Shown in pieces: positions 1 to 9,540 of a stretch of DNA of 64,000 nucleotides. Within the stretch, counting starts at the first letter, position 1. Each line of letters starts with the position of its first letter. The position numbers and the translations under genes are program-made. Under the pieces are notes generated by a model. That model was not told the DNA's origin and did no database searches. It worked only from the letters and a program-made list of their open reading frames with translations. The stretch covers positions 1 through 64,000 of the forward strand of contig CAZPVJ010000026.1 of the NCBI GenBank assembly GCA_964590005.1. The letters are read 5' to 3'. The DNA is from CALJFL01 sp964590005 (lineage in GTDB: Bacteria; Pseudomonadota; Gammaproteobacteria; Pseudomonadales; Halieaceae).

Positions 1-1700
1 GCGGCACCGTTCGCCTGCCGCGAATCATTGGCGTGGACGAAGCTGTTATGTGGATCGCAACTGCCAAGGACCAGAGCGCCGACGCAGCCCTGAAAGCGGG
101 TGCGGTGGATGCAGTCGCTGCGCCTGACCAACTGCGTGACAGAGCCACCAGCACCCTGGCCAGCGCGGTCGCTGGCAAATTGGACTACTGCCAGCGTCGT
201 ATCGACAAGAGCAGTCCACTGCCGATGAACGACACCGAGGCCATGATGGCTTTTTTCACCATGAAAGCGATGGTGGCGCAACAGGCTGGCAAGAACTATC
301 CGGCGCCGGTGAAGGCCCTGGAAGTGATCGAGACCGCTCGCACCATGGGCCTGGAGGATGCACTGGAGGTCGAAGCGGCCGGGTTTGCTGAGCTGGCCAC
401 CACGGACGAGGCCGCTGCGCTGGTTGGTATCTTCCTCGCAGACCAGATGCTGGCCAAGACGGCCAAAGGTTGGGAAAAGAAAGCCGATCGCAAGATCGAG
501 CGGGCAGCGGTACTGGGAGCTGGCATCATGGGAGGCGGCATCGCCTACCAATCTGCCTACAAGGGCATCCCCATCAAAATGAAGGACATAGCGCAGGAAG
601 GTTTGGACCTGGGCCTGTCCGAAGCCAATAAGTTACTGGCCAAGCGGGTATCACGCGGTCGCATGACTCCGGACAAAATGGGTGAAGTGCTCAACAGTAT
701 TGACCCTATGCTGAACTATGATCGCTTTGATGAGGTCGACATCGTGGTTGAAGCGGTCGTTGAGAACCCCAAGGTAAAGCACGCGGTGCTGGCTGAAACC
801 GAGAAGCACATCAGCGAAGACGCTATTCTGGCATCCAATACCTCCACAATCTCTATCACCTACCTTGCAGAGGCTCTGGAGCGACCCGAGAATTTCTGTG
901 GCATGCACTTCTTTAACCCGGTACATGCCATGCCTCTGGTGGAAGTTATTCGTGGTGAAAAAAGCTCTGACGAAGCCATCGCTCGCACCGTGGCCTACGC
1001 TAACCGCATGGGCAAGAAAGCGGTGGTGGTGAATGACTGCCCCGGGTTCCTGGTTAACCGGGTACTGTTCCCCTACTTCGACGGCTTTTCCAAGCTGGTA
1101 CGCGATGGTGCCGACTTCCAGGCGGTTGACAAGGTCATGGAGCGCTGGGGCTGGCCGATGGGCCCTGCCTACCTGCTGGACGTGGTCGGTATCGACACGG
1201 GCGCCCACGCCGGTCAGGTAATGGCCGACGGCTTCCCGGACCGCATGCAGCTGGATTTCAAGACCGCTACCGAGGTTATGTTCGAGAATGATCGCTACGG
1301 TCAGAAGAACGGCAAGGGTTTTTATGACTACGTGCCCGACAAGCGCGGCAAACCCGCCAAGACGGTCTCCGAGGAGGCCTACAAACTGATTGAGCCCGTC
1401 GTGGGTGAGCGAGTCGAGTTCGAGCGAGAGGACATCATCGCGCGGATGATGTTGCCCATGGCGACCGAATTGGCGCGTTGTGTTGAAGAAGGCATCGTCG
1501 GTAGCCCAGCCGAGGCCGACCTGGCCCTGTTGTACGGCATCGGCTTCCCTCCCTTCCGCGGGGGTGTATTCCGCTGGATGGACGCCGTGGGCCTGGCTCA
1601 TATCGCCGAGGCCTCAGAAAAGTTTGCCCACCTGGGCAAGACCTACGAACTGACCGACGGCATGAAGGCCAAACTGGCCGCCGGCGAAACCTACTATTAA
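1..1700 (+). CDS. fadB: FadB, fatty acid oxidation complex alpha subunit (5' end missing)
   Basis: Multifunctional enoyl-CoA hydratase/3-hydroxyacyl-CoA dehydrogenase of beta-oxidation, partner of FadA. The reading frame is open from base 3 with no start in the window, so roughly the first 150-160 residues (most of the hydratase domain) lie upstream, judging from the usual length of about 715-730. Visible are the end of the hydratase part, the NAD-binding glycine motif GAGIMGGG near 510-540, the dehydrogenase catalytic stretch HFFNPVH near 907-930, and the paired C-terminal dehydrogenase helical domains. fadA follows after 27 bases, the normal fadBA operon order. A GTG at 33 is in frame but internal. 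Confidence 0.95.
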   Translation, partial: GTVRLPRIIGVDEAVMWIATAKDQSADAALKAGAVDAVAAPDQLRDRATSTLASAVAGKLDYCQRRIDKSSPLPMNDTEAMMAFFTMKAMVAQQAGKNYPAPVKALEVIETARTMGLEDALEVEAAGFAELATTDEAAALVGIFLADQMLAKTAKGWEKKADRKIERAAVLGAGIMGGGIAYQSAYKGIPIKMKDIAQEGLDLGLSEANKLLAKRVSRGRMTPDKMGEVLNSIDPMLNYDRFDEVDIVVEAVVENPKVKHAVLAETEKHISEDAILASNTSTISITYLAEALERPENFCGMHFFNPVHAMPLVEVIRGEKSSDEAIARTVAYANRMGKKAVVVNDCPGFLVNRVLFPYFDGFSKLVRDGADFQAVDKVMERWGWPMGPAYLLDVVGIDTGAHAGQVMADGFPDRMQLDFKTATEVMFENDRYGQKNGKGFYDYVPDKRGKPAKTVSEEAYKLIEPVVGERVEFEREDIIARMMLPMATELARCVEEGIVGSPAEADLALLYGIGFPPFRGGVFRWMDAVGLAHIAEASEKFAHLGKTYELTDGMKAKLAAGETYY

Positions 1701-1727
1701 GCAACGGGCGAATAAAGGAGAAATACT

Positions 1728-2903
1728 GTGAGTTTGAATCCAAGAGACGCAGTGATCGTAGACTACGCCCGCAGTGCCATGGGGCGTTCCAAGAATGGTT
1801 GCTACCGCAACGTGCGCTCCGACGACCTGTCGGTCGGCGTTATAAAAGGCCTGTTGGCGCGCAACGAGAAACTCGACGTTAACGAAATCGATGACCTGAT
1901 ATGGGGCTGCGTATTGCAGCGCGGCGAGCAATCAATGAACCTGGCCAGGCTCCTGGTATTGCGGGCTCAACTACCGTTCACCATCCCCGCGCAGACTGTC
2001 AATCGCCTGTGCGGCTCATCCATGTCAGCCCTGCAAACTGCGGCGGCCAACATCATGGCTGGCGTCGGCGATGTCTACCTGGTGGGCGGTGTCGAACACC
2101 TGGGGCACCTGCCGATGGGCGGCGACGCCGACGTGAATCCAAAGCTGGGCCTGAATGTCGCCAAGGCGGCGGGCGCCATGGGCATGACCGCAGAGTACCT
2201 GGCGCTGATCCACGGCATCGGCCGGGAGCAACAGGATGCCTTTGGCATGCGCTCGCACCAGCTGGCCCATAAGGCCACCGTCGAGGGCAAATTCGCCCGG
2301 GAAATCATCGGTATCGAGGGCCACGACCAGGACGGCGCACTGACGCTGGTCGAGCAGGACGAAACCATTCGCCCCGAAACCAACATGGAAGGACTGGCGA
2401 GCCTGCGGCCCGCGTTCAATCCACAGGGCGGCACGGTAACGGCAGGACAGTCTTCGCAGATCTCCGATGGAGCATCCGCGATGCTGATGATGTCGGCCGA
2501 GAAGGCTCAGGCCCTGGGTATGGAGCCAATCGCCCGCATCAAGGGAATGGCACTGGCAGGTGTGGACCCGTCCATTATGGGTTACGGCCCCGTTCCGTCA
2601 ACGCAGAAGGCACTGAAAAAGCTCGGCCTGACAATCAAGGATATTGAGATGGTCGAACTCAACGAGGCCTTTGCAGCGCAGGCTCTGCCTGTACTCAAAG
2701 ACCTGGAGCTCCTCGACGATATGGAAGAGAAGGTGAATGTCCACGGCGGCGCGATCGCACTGGGACATCCCTTTGGTTGCTCGGGAACGCGCATCACGGG
2801 CTCACTGCTCACGGTGATGCAGGATCGCGACCTGACCATGGGTGTAGCCACCATGTGCATTGGTCTCGGCCAGGGCATCACCACAGTCGTCGAGCGCATC
2901 TAG
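1728..2903 (+). CDS. fadA: FadA, 3-ketoacyl-CoA thiolase
   Basis: Thiolase that cleaves 3-ketoacyl-CoA to acetyl-CoA and a shortened acyl-CoA; beta subunit of the FadB2A2 complex. It has 391 residues, the normal length. The acylated nucleophile is Cys95 in VNRLCGSS, the HPFGCSG motif carries His347, and the second catalytic cysteine is Cys377 in TMCIGLGQG. The start is GTG, preceded by a good AAAGGAG site about 8 bases upstream. It is co-transcribed with fadB by position. No regulator of fatty-acid genes is visible next to it. Confidence 0.97.
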   Translation: MSLNPRDAVIVDYARSAMGRSKNGCYRNVRSDDLSVGVIKGLLARNEKLDVNEIDDLIWGCVLQRGEQSMNLARLLVLRAQLPFTIPAQTVNRLCGSSMSALQTAAANIMAGVGDVYLVGGVEHLGHLPMGGDADVNPKLGLNVAKAAGAMGMTAEYLALIHGIGREQQDAFGMRSHQLAHKATVEGKFAREIIGIEGHDQDGALTLVEQDETIRPETNMEGLASLRPAFNPQGGTVTAGQSSQISDGASAMLMMSAEKAQALGMEPIARIKGMALAGVDPSIMGYGPVPSTQKALKKLGLTIKDIEMVELNEAFAAQALPVLKDLELLDDMEEKVNVHGGAIALGHPFGCSGTRITGSLLTVMQDRDLTMGVATMCIGLGQGITTVVERI

Positions 2904-2940
2904 CGCCGACAAGCCGGGCAGGCGCGGCAAACCCGCGCCG

Positions 2941-3264
2941 CTACTCCGGCACCGGGGACAACAGCGCGTCGATTCGGCCCAGGGCGGTCATGAGCTCGGC
3001 GCAATGTAACTCGGTACCACGAAAGAACTCCTCTGCCATAGGCACAATGCCGCATCGCTCTGGCAGAGGCTGCTCGGTTTCCAGCATCTCGTAGATTGTT
3101 GGCAGAAAGATAAACTGCAGCCATTGCGGCAGTGTCAGGGTGTCCACCGCAAACGGTTGCTGCGAGGACAAGGCCTCAGTGGAGGGTGGAATTTTGTCCC
3201 ATAAGCCCAGTCGCCTGAGCTCGGCCTCGATATCTATCAGCACTTCGGCGATATCGGTCTGCAT
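2941..3264 (-). CDS. YqcC family protein
   Basis: A 107-residue protein matching the YqcC/DUF446 family: a small all-helical soluble protein with conserved LPQWLQFIF and IPEM-like blocks (here LPTIYEML). Its biochemical role is unknown; in other gammaproteobacteria it lies beside the tRNA pseudouridine synthase gene truC, which is not present here. It converges on fadA with a 37-base gap and no obvious terminator between them. The ATG start is clear. Confidence 0.8.
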   Translation of the reverse strand: MQTDIAEVLIDIEAELRRLGLWDKIPPSTEALSSQQPFAVDTLTLPQWLQFIFLPTIYEMLETEQPLPERCGIVPMAEEFFRGTELHCAELMTALGRIDALLSPVPE

Positions 3265-3470
3265 CTGCTATCCATCAAGCCTTTGAATGTGATTACCCGG
3301 CACGTCATCGCGTCCCGCGCCCACTACTTTAACATGTAGGCTTTACCGTTCCTGACATCGATCGGGGTGAGCTATTTTTACATCCGATACCCGGGCAGCC
3401 GCTCTCTGCAACGAAAAATCCCCTACGCGGGACAGACGTGTACTGGCTGACGAAAACCCCCGCCGTAACG

Positions 3471-3857
3471 CTAAACCCTGCCAGCTAAAGCTCTCGCCAA
3501 CAGTAAGCCGATAAGCCCAAAGCCGATCTCCAGTCCAAGGTAGACAACGAAGACGGGGCTGGGCATGCCATCGATAACAATACTCAGCGCCCGTCCCGCG
3601 GCGAGTCCCAACATAAATACAACCAGGCTCCACAGTGCTGGCTGCCTTAAAGTCCTGTTAGCAGCGCCCATCAGCCAAAAAATCACCATCGCCAGGTATA
3701 AGCCGGTTACCGCCCTGAACACATGGGCGGAATTGATGGTATCGACCTCTATTCCATACAGTATGGGCATGCTGAATTGCGGCACCGCACCATAGGCCAG
3801 TGCTATGGGGAAAAGACCCAGCGCTGCCAGTACCAGAAACACGCTCTCCTTGTTCAT
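3471..3857 (-). CDS. DUF4345-type integral membrane protein
   Basis: A protein of 128 residues with four predicted hydrophobic helices and a short charged N-terminus. It resembles the DUF4345 family, whose function is unknown. I take the start as the ATG at 3857 because it has a GAGGGAG ribosome site 5-7 bases upstream; an in-frame start at 3875 would place that site inside the coding region. It is the most downstream member of a minus-strand group with the DUF302 lipoprotein and SDR genes, separated from them by about 70 bases. Confidence 0.7.
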   Translation of the reverse strand: MNKESVFLVLAALGLFPIALAYGAVPQFSMPILYGIEVDTINSAHVFRAVTGLYLAMVIFWLMGAANRTLRQPALWSLVVFMLGLAAGRALSIVIDGMPSPVFVVYLGLEIGFGLIGLLLARALAGRV

Positions 3858-3928
3858 AGTGCTCTCCCTCGTCATTCACCTGCGCCAGGTAGCCCTGTCA
3901 CACGGTTTCGCTAAAAACCACCCTGGCA

Positions 3929-4816
3929 TCACTCCGGTGCCAGAGCCGCCTCAAATGTCTTACTGAGCCTGAAGTCGATAACCCGCAGAGCCAGGGGTAT
4001 GGATACACGCTGCCGATTGGCCAGCGCGAGCAGGTCGTTAAAGGACAGGTAGGTAACACCTGTCTCGTCCTGCCAGACCAGAAACTTCTGGCAGAAACCA
4101 TCAAGGCCAAGGGTCGGCGCCTCAACCATTGCTGCGCCGCCCGGGCCGGGAGCACCGAACAGAATCATATGGGACGGCAAAACCTCCACCCCCAGTTGCC
4201 GGGCATTGGCCTGGAAATCCACCTCTGCGAAGTACAAGGTATCGTCCTGCTCGTCAATTGCAGCCTTTATGCGGGCTATCGTGTCCTGAAAATTATAGGG
4301 GCTTTCCAGCGTGATAATGCCATCTGGCTGCATCTGGTCGCTGTCGAAAGTGCCGCGGCTCTCCGCGGGCACGCCTGCCGCGGCAGCGTTTAACGTGCTC
4401 TCATAGCGCTCGCGTAAATCGGGCAGCGTATCACCCGTAAGCCGGTACCGGGAGACCAGGTAATCAAAGCCGTTGTGAATGACATAGCTCTGGCGATTGG
4501 CGGGAGATTCAAAGGCCAATATGCGCGCCGGTAGCTCCAGGGCGAGCAGGGGATTGTGCTGGATAAGCGCCGTCTCCATGTCAGCGTTGGAGAACACCAG
4601 GACCCGTGCCGGCGGCATCGCGGAGCCGGCCTCCCGCGCCAGGCGAGAATGATCGATATCAGCCACCAGCTGCAGTTTCGGGTCTTGCTCAATATTACGC
4701 GTCATCGTCGCCACAAGACTGTCGGTCCTGGCATAACGTTCGGGCTCGATAGCGTCACCACCGGAACAGGCCTGGAGCCCGGCTATGGCCAGGGCTGCCA
4801 GCAGAGGCTTGATCAT
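3929..4816 (-). CDS. DUF302 domain lipoprotein
   Basis: A 295-residue predicted lipoprotein. The N-terminus has a hydrophobic signal followed by the lipobox LQAC with Cys17, so it should be membrane-anchored outside the cytoplasm. The mature part looks like two DUF302-type units, roughly residues 40-135 and 165-285, each with a helix followed by strands around an L-F-(S/G) core (VLVFSNADM and MILFGAPGP). DUF302 function is not firmly established. The ATG overlaps the stop of the upstream SDR gene as ATGA, so the two are translationally coupled. Confidence 0.75.
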   Translation of the reverse strand: MIKPLLAALAIAGLQACSGGDAIEPERYARTDSLVATMTRNIEQDPKLQLVADIDHSRLAREAGSAMPPARVLVFSNADMETALIQHNPLLALELPARILAFESPANRQSYVIHNGFDYLVSRYRLTGDTLPDLRERYESTLNAAAAGVPAESRGTFDSDQMQPDGIITLESPYNFQDTIARIKAAIDEQDDTLYFAEVDFQANARQLGVEVLPSHMILFGAPGPGGAAMVEAPTLGLDGFCQKFLVWQDETGVTYLSFNDLLALANRQRVSIPLALRVIDFRLSKTFEAALAPE

Positions 4817-5631
4817 TCCGGCACGCCCTTTTCTGCCAGTTCTGCGCCCAGTTGTGCAGCAATGGTAAAAAGTTGTTCAGGGTCCTCATGACGCATCCGC
4901 GCCAACCCCATCTCCATGCCCTTGGCGAAAACGAGCTCGGGTTGCCGGCTGGCAACCGCTTCGAGTATCGCGATCGCGCAGTCGGCCGGGTCATCACCCC
5001 CGTCAATATTGGCGTCTGACTGGCCGCGGCGAGAGCCGTCCGCCGTGACGGCATTGCGCGCCACATCCGTTGCCACGGAGCCCGGGAGCACATTGGTGAC
5101 ATCAATGTGGTGCGGTATCGAGACCTCGGAGCGCAGCGCATCCATGTAGCCAATCAGGCCGTGCTTTGCGGCCGAATAGGCTGTCCGCAGGGGAGCACCA
5201 AGTCGCCCCGCTACAGAACTGATAGCCACGATATGCCCGCCACCGGCTTCAGCCATGCGCTTGAGCTGCAGTTGGGTAAGCCAGATAGGCGCTACAAGGT
5301 CCACATTTATCAGCTCGGTGTAGACGGCAGGATCCGTCTCTATAGCCAGGCTGCGCTGGCTGATTCCGGCATTGTTGACCAGGATATCAACGCGACCCCG
5401 CCAACCCCAGGCCTCTTCCACCTTGGCTGCCAGTGCCTCGAAATCGGTCACCTCAAAGGGCAGCACCAGGGACTCCGTGGGCAGTTCATCGGCGACTGCC
5501 TGCAGCGCGTCCAGGCGACGCCCCGACAATATGATGTGGGCGCCACTGTTCGCGAAAGCCAATGCCAGCGCCTTACCAATGCCCGAGGAAGCGCCTGTTA
5601 TCCATACCGTTTTGGCTTCAAAGCTGTTCAT
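4813..5631 (-). CDS. Short-chain dehydrogenase/reductase (SDR)
   Basis: Classical SDR of 272 residues. The NAD(P)-binding motif TGASSGIG is at 12-19, NNAG at 86-89, the catalytic Ser near 138, and Tyr152/Lys156 in the YSAAKHG motif. An Arg pair just after the second strand (SGRR) favours NADPH. The overall sequence looks like the DHRS7-like SDR group. The substrate cannot be read from sequence. It is coupled by a 4-base overlap to the DUF302 lipoprotein gene and lies 31 bases downstream of dinG. Confidence 0.88.
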   Translation of the reverse strand: MNSFEAKTVWITGASSGIGKALALAFANSGAHIILSGRRLDALQAVADELPTESLVLPFEVTDFEALAAKVEEAWGWRGRVDILVNNAGISQRSLAIETDPAVYTELINVDLVAPIWLTQLQLKRMAEAGGGHIVAISSVAGRLGAPLRTAYSAAKHGLIGYMDALRSEVSIPHHIDVTNVLPGSVATDVARNAVTADGSRRGQSDANIDGGDDPADCAIAILEAVASRQPELVFAKGMEMGLARMRHEDPEQLFTIAAQLGAELAEKGVPE

Positions 5632-5662
5632 TGCAAATCCCGCTGCGTTTCAAGGTTTGTGG

Positions 5663-7792
5663 TTATCGCGCCAACTCACGCCGGAAGGGCGGCAACGAGT
5701 CCAGTATAGCCTGCCCATAACGGCGAGTGACGACCCTGCGATCCAGCAGTGTTACCCGGCCGGTGTCGGTTTCGGTGCGCAATAGACGACCGCTCGCCTG
5801 CACCAGGCGCAGGGCCGCGTCGGGCACGCTGATCTCCATAAATGCATTGCGTCCCTCCGCTTCGACCCATTCCGCGAGCGCCGCCTCCAACGGGCTGTCT
5901 GGCACAGCGAAGGGGACCTTCGCGATCACCACGTGACGGCAGTAATCCCCGGGTAAATCAACACCCTCGGCGAAACTGGCGAGCCCAAGAATTACACTGC
6001 CGCCGCCCTCATCAATGGCCAGGCGATGGCGGCGTAAAATTTCCTGTTTGCTGTAATCGCCCTGCATCAAGAGAAGATCACCCAGGTCAGTGCTCACACC
6101 ATGGTAGACGTCGAGCATCTGTCGCCGGGAGGAGAACAGCACGAGGCTACCCTCGGAGCGATCGAGTAACCCGGGCAGCAAAGCGATGATCGCATCGGTA
6201 TGGGCCTGGGCGTCACTCGGGTCACAATCCATGGCAGGCACACTGAAAACAGCATTGGCATAGTCAAAAGGACTGCTGACCACTTTGTACAGCGCCGTAT
6301 CAGGGGCACCAGAGTGCAGGCGAAACCGGTCGAAGGAGTTCAGCGCGGTAATGGTTGCCGAGGTCACCACCACCCCCGCCGCCCGCGACCAGAGATATTC
6401 CTCCAGAATGTCGGCGGCAAGAATCGGGCTGCAGCGCAGGTCGAAACCGAACTGTCCGCCACTGTTGAGCAGGGTAATCCAGCGTGCTTTGGGCGGCACA
6501 TCGTTCTCCCCGCTTACCGCGTACTCCTGCCACAAGGCCAAATTACCCTCAGCACGGCCTAACAGGGCACCGATATTCAGGTGCCAGGTTTCAATATCGC
6601 TTTTGTCCAGGCCTGGACTCTCGTCTTCCAGGGCATCCTCAAGTATCTCCTCCATGCGGGACAGGTTGAGCACCAGCTTCTGAAAATGCCCTACGAGACC
6701 GGCGGCCACCGGCACCAGTTCCGGCGGTACGTGGCCATGATCGAAACGCAGTTGCTGGTCATCCCGGCGCTCATCCACCTCGACGTTCTCAAACATCGCT
6801 GCCACCATTTGCTCGGCAACCTGCAGGCCGGCAACTGCCTCTTCCATATCGGCGGGTATTATGGAGAGCGGCTGCTGCAGTCCGTGCAGCACCGTCAACG
6901 CGGGCGCCGCCTTGGCCAGCATCTTGCCGCTGTCAGCCAGCCATTGGATCGTGGTGTGCAGCCTGCAGAAGCTGGAAAAATGCGACAGTGCCTTGTCAGG
7001 CAGGTGGTGCCCCTCGTCGAAAATATAAATGCTGTCTTCCGGGGCGGACAGTATCGCCCCACCGCCCAGGGCGAGGTCGGACAACGCCAGGTCATGGTTG
7101 GTCACAATAATATCTGCAGTTTGCAGCTCGTCACGCGCACGGTAAAAGCTGCACTGCGCGATATTGGGACAGCGCCTGCCACTGCACTGGCTGTGATCCG
7201 TGGTCACCCCAAACCAGGTGTCGTCAGCAATGGTTTCGGGCCAGTTGTCCCGGTCCCCGTCCCATTGACCCCGTCCCAGCGCATCGATCATCGCGTTGTA
7301 AACCGGCATGGCGTCTGCACTGACTGGAGTACCCAGCTCATCCGGGTACAGGGGCAGAGCAGCTGACTCGCCCGGGCCGCCAGCCAGCACACGATCCAGC
7401 TTCGACAGGCAGACATAACGCCTGCGTCCTTTCGCCAATACATAGCTGAACTGCAGACCACTGGCCTGGGCAATATCCGGAAGATCCTTGTTAACAAACT
7501 GTTCCTGCAGTGCGATGGTGGCCGTGGCGACCACCAGGCGCTTGCCCAATGCCTGAGCCAGGGGTATCGCGGCCACGGCATAGGCGATGGTCTTGCCGGT
7601 GCCGGTACCAGCTTCTATGACACAAACAGCGGCTTCCCCGGAGGGTGCTTCGCCCGGCCCCGGAATTCGAGCAAGCGCATTGGCTATCTCGGCAATCATC
7701 TGCCGCTGGCCCCAGCGCGGGGTCAGCGATTTGTTCTCGATGATCGCGCTGTAGGCCTCGCGGATCCTGTCCTTGAGGTCGTCGTCTAGCAA
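5663..7792 (-). CDS. dinG: DinG-type ATP-dependent DNA helicase with Fe-S cluster
   Basis: Superfamily 2 XPD/DinG helicase, 709 residues, normal for the family. Walker A is GTGTGKT at 62-68 and the DEAH-box variant DEGH is at 259-262. The likely 4Fe-4S ligands are Cys128, Cys203, Cys208 and Cys214. Motif VI is near the C-terminus (QASGRLLR). The family unwinds DNA and R-loops during repair and transcription-replication conflict. The start appears to be TTG at 7792, overlapping the end of the upstream acyltransferase gene by 7 bases, which implies coupling. Confidence 0.93.
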   Translation of the reverse strand: MLDDDLKDRIREAYSAIIENKSLTPRWGQRQMIAEIANALARIPGPGEAPSGEAAVCVIEAGTGTGKTIAYAVAAIPLAQALGKRLVVATATIALQEQFVNKDLPDIAQASGLQFSYVLAKGRRRYVCLSKLDRVLAGGPGESAALPLYPDELGTPVSADAMPVYNAMIDALGRGQWDGDRDNWPETIADDTWFGVTTDHSQCSGRRCPNIAQCSFYRARDELQTADIIVTNHDLALSDLALGGGAILSAPEDSIYIFDEGHHLPDKALSHFSSFCRLHTTIQWLADSGKMLAKAAPALTVLHGLQQPLSIIPADMEEAVAGLQVAEQMVAAMFENVEVDERRDDQQLRFDHGHVPPELVPVAAGLVGHFQKLVLNLSRMEEILEDALEDESPGLDKSDIETWHLNIGALLGRAEGNLALWQEYAVSGENDVPPKARWITLLNSGGQFGFDLRCSPILAADILEEYLWSRAAGVVVTSATITALNSFDRFRLHSGAPDTALYKVVSSPFDYANAVFSVPAMDCDPSDAQAHTDAIIALLPGLLDRSEGSLVLFSSRRQMLDVYHGVSTDLGDLLLMQGDYSKQEILRRHRLAIDEGGGSVILGLASFAEGVDLPGDYCRHVVIAKVPFAVPDSPLEAALAEWVEAEGRNAFMEISVPDAALRLVQASGRLLRTETDTGRVTLLDRRVVTRRYGQAILDSLPPFRRELAR

Positions 7793-9006
7793 GAGTCGCC
7801 GGCACCCCCGGCAAGCTGCAGTTTACTGGTAACCGCATTGGCGTAGATTGCGAGGGCGTGATCGCGATGCGCTGATGGCATGGCATTGATGCGGGCTTCA
7901 AAGCTGGCCCGGTCTACATCGCCCTGTTCAAGGTAGAGATCTTGCGGAATGGTAATCTCTTCGCCATGAAGCATTTTGTAGGCGTAAAGATTAGTCGGGT
8001 GCAGGCAGTAGCTGTCGATAACCTGCCGGTCTACCTCGGCGGCCACCGCGTCAGCGGAATCGAGATCTCCAGACAGCGGAGTACCGAAGCTCACATGGAC
8101 CCGGCCCTTGCCGCCCGCAATGCCCTGGCCAATCGAGGCAACGTCCTCCTGCTCTCCTTTCTGGTAATTTCCCTGGCTCAACAACGCGTGCATCTCGCCG
8201 GCCTTGAGCGCGTCACAGGGGTCGAGTTCGTAGGAGATCGACACCGGCACGATGGCAAGGCCCTCGATATGCTCGGCAAAGGTCTGGGTCGCCCTGTCAC
8301 GGCTAAGCCCCAGCATTTTGATCACGGCGGGTTCGGTCCGGTCAACCCCGTCCTTGGCTCGTCCCTCTCGCTGCGCGATCCAAATGGGTGCATTTTCATC
8401 CTGAATGGAGTGGCGAATGTACTCTGAAAGCGTCTTCGATGCCGCCAGCAGTTCCCGCGGGCCGTTGAGGGAACGCTTTACGATAAAGCTCTTGTTCAAC
8501 CGCATCAGGTCACTGACCCAGGGCTTGGTCAGCAAGTTGTCACCGATAGCGATTCTCACCGTCTGGTGACCCCCTCTATGGAGAGCATAATTGGTAAATG
8601 CCGGATCCATTGCAATATCGCGATGGTTACTCATGAACACGTAGGCTTTGCCTGGATCCAATGCCTCCAGTCCGGAAACACTCAAACCGCCGGTAGTATC
8701 CTCGATCATCTTTTCGAGATAACCCTTGATCACCATCTGCATGCCGTGAACATCGTCCACGGAACGCAGCTCCCGGCCCAGGAAATAGCGCACCAGTGGG
8801 CGCCAGATCGCCGGGATCAACCTGGCTGCAAAGCCCAGGCGCAAACGCGCCACAGAAGACAGGAATTCAGGGTCATGCAGTAACCGCTCCAGCACATCGG
8901 GAACCTCGTTATCCCGGTATGGGCGGATATCTGCGAAGGGGTCGGTCAAGCGGACATCCTCGTTAAACTCGCGCATCACCATACCCAAATTACCCTGATG
9001 AGTCAT
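7786..9006 (-). CDS. PlsC-like 1-acyl-glycerol-3-phosphate acyltransferase family protein
   Basis: Predicted phospholipid-type acyltransferase of 406 residues, longer than PlsC (about 245), with an extra N-terminal region of about 110 residues. The acyltransferase core begins near residue 120: the catalytic block is SNHRDIAMD with His128, and the third block is REGRAKDG where PlsC has FPEGTR. The spacing from His128 to Asp134 is five residues rather than the canonical four, with another Asp at 130. A membrane-associated role in lipid metabolism is inferred. Its last codons overlap dinG. Confidence 0.78.
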   Translation of the reverse strand: MTHQGNLGMVMREFNEDVRLTDPFADIRPYRDNEVPDVLERLLHDPEFLSSVARLRLGFAARLIPAIWRPLVRYFLGRELRSVDDVHGMQMVIKGYLEKMIEDTTGGLSVSGLEALDPGKAYVFMSNHRDIAMDPAFTNYALHRGGHQTVRIAIGDNLLTKPWVSDLMRLNKSFIVKRSLNGPRELLAASKTLSEYIRHSIQDENAPIWIAQREGRAKDGVDRTEPAVIKMLGLSRDRATQTFAEHIEGLAIVPVSISYELDPCDALKAGEMHALLSQGNYQKGEQEDVASIGQGIAGGKGRVHVSFGTPLSGDLDSADAVAAEVDRQVIDSYCLHPTNLYAYKMLHGEEITIPQDLYLEQGDVDRASFEARINAMPSAHRDHALAIYANAVTSKLQLAGGAGDSC

Positions 9007-9083
9007 CCGGGCACTGACTCAGGCCCACCTTTCTGCTACCCTGCCTCCGCTTTTCTTTCGACACACATTCACTGGGGGAAACA

Positions 9084-9308
9084 ATGGAAGCAACAAGCGC
9101 AGCGCTGATGACATTCGGGGTAGCGGCACTGTTCATGAGTTGGGTGATCCTGCTGATTGAATCCTGGAAAGAGGATTACAGCTGGGGCCTGTGTACGCTG
9201 CTATTACCACCTTTGTCCTATTTCTACGGTTTGTTCCGCCTGGACAAGGCCGGCCAGGCACTGCTTGTCGCGCTGATCGGCTGGGTGCTGGTGTTTCTGG
9301 CCTGGTAG
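9084..9308 (+). CDS. Small hydrophobic membrane protein, unknown
   Basis: A 74-residue protein with two or three hydrophobic helices: one near 5-25, a weaker one near 35-50, and one at 55-73. I do not recognise the family. The strong GGGGGAA ribosome site 7-8 bases before the ATG supports expression. It is divergent from the acyltransferase gene and followed by a gap of 232 bases. Confidence 0.6.
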   Translation: MEATSAALMTFGVAALFMSWVILLIESWKEDYSWGLCTLLLPPLSYFYGLFRLDKAGQALLVALIGWVLVFLAW

Positions 9309-9368
9309 ACGACGCAGTGTAACCACATTACCGAATTGTAATGTCGCTGACGCGCTGTCAAAAACTAG

Positions 9369-9401
9369 ATTTCTCTATAAAAATCATAGACTTAGAGAAA
9401 T
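9369..9401. repeat. Short inverted repeat in an AT-rich gap
   Basis: Two perfect 9-base arms (ATTTCTCTA and TAGAGAAAT) are separated by 15 bases, within the 232-base gap between two small genes. There is no T-run, so it is not a classical terminator. It could be an operator or an mRNA hairpin upstream of the small secreted protein at 9541. Low confidence in any function. Confidence 0.35.
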
Positions 9402-9540
9402 ATTCGGCACTTTGTTACCTTTCTACCCATAAAGGGAGCCATGCGTAACCCTTTGGCCGGCGTAATCGAGTACAATCCGCCACAAAGCGTGGGGAAATAG
9501 ACTGACCACGCGCGACATTTGACCTGCAGGGGAAACCAGA

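Noticed and set aside
651..1601. A 316-codon minus-strand frame opposite fadB
   Set aside because: Antisense shadow of fadB with no recognisable domain and no convincing ribosome site.
3343..3633. A 96-codon minus frame near the DUF4345 gene
   Set aside because: Overlaps the real DUF4345 gene in another frame and has no protein-like features.
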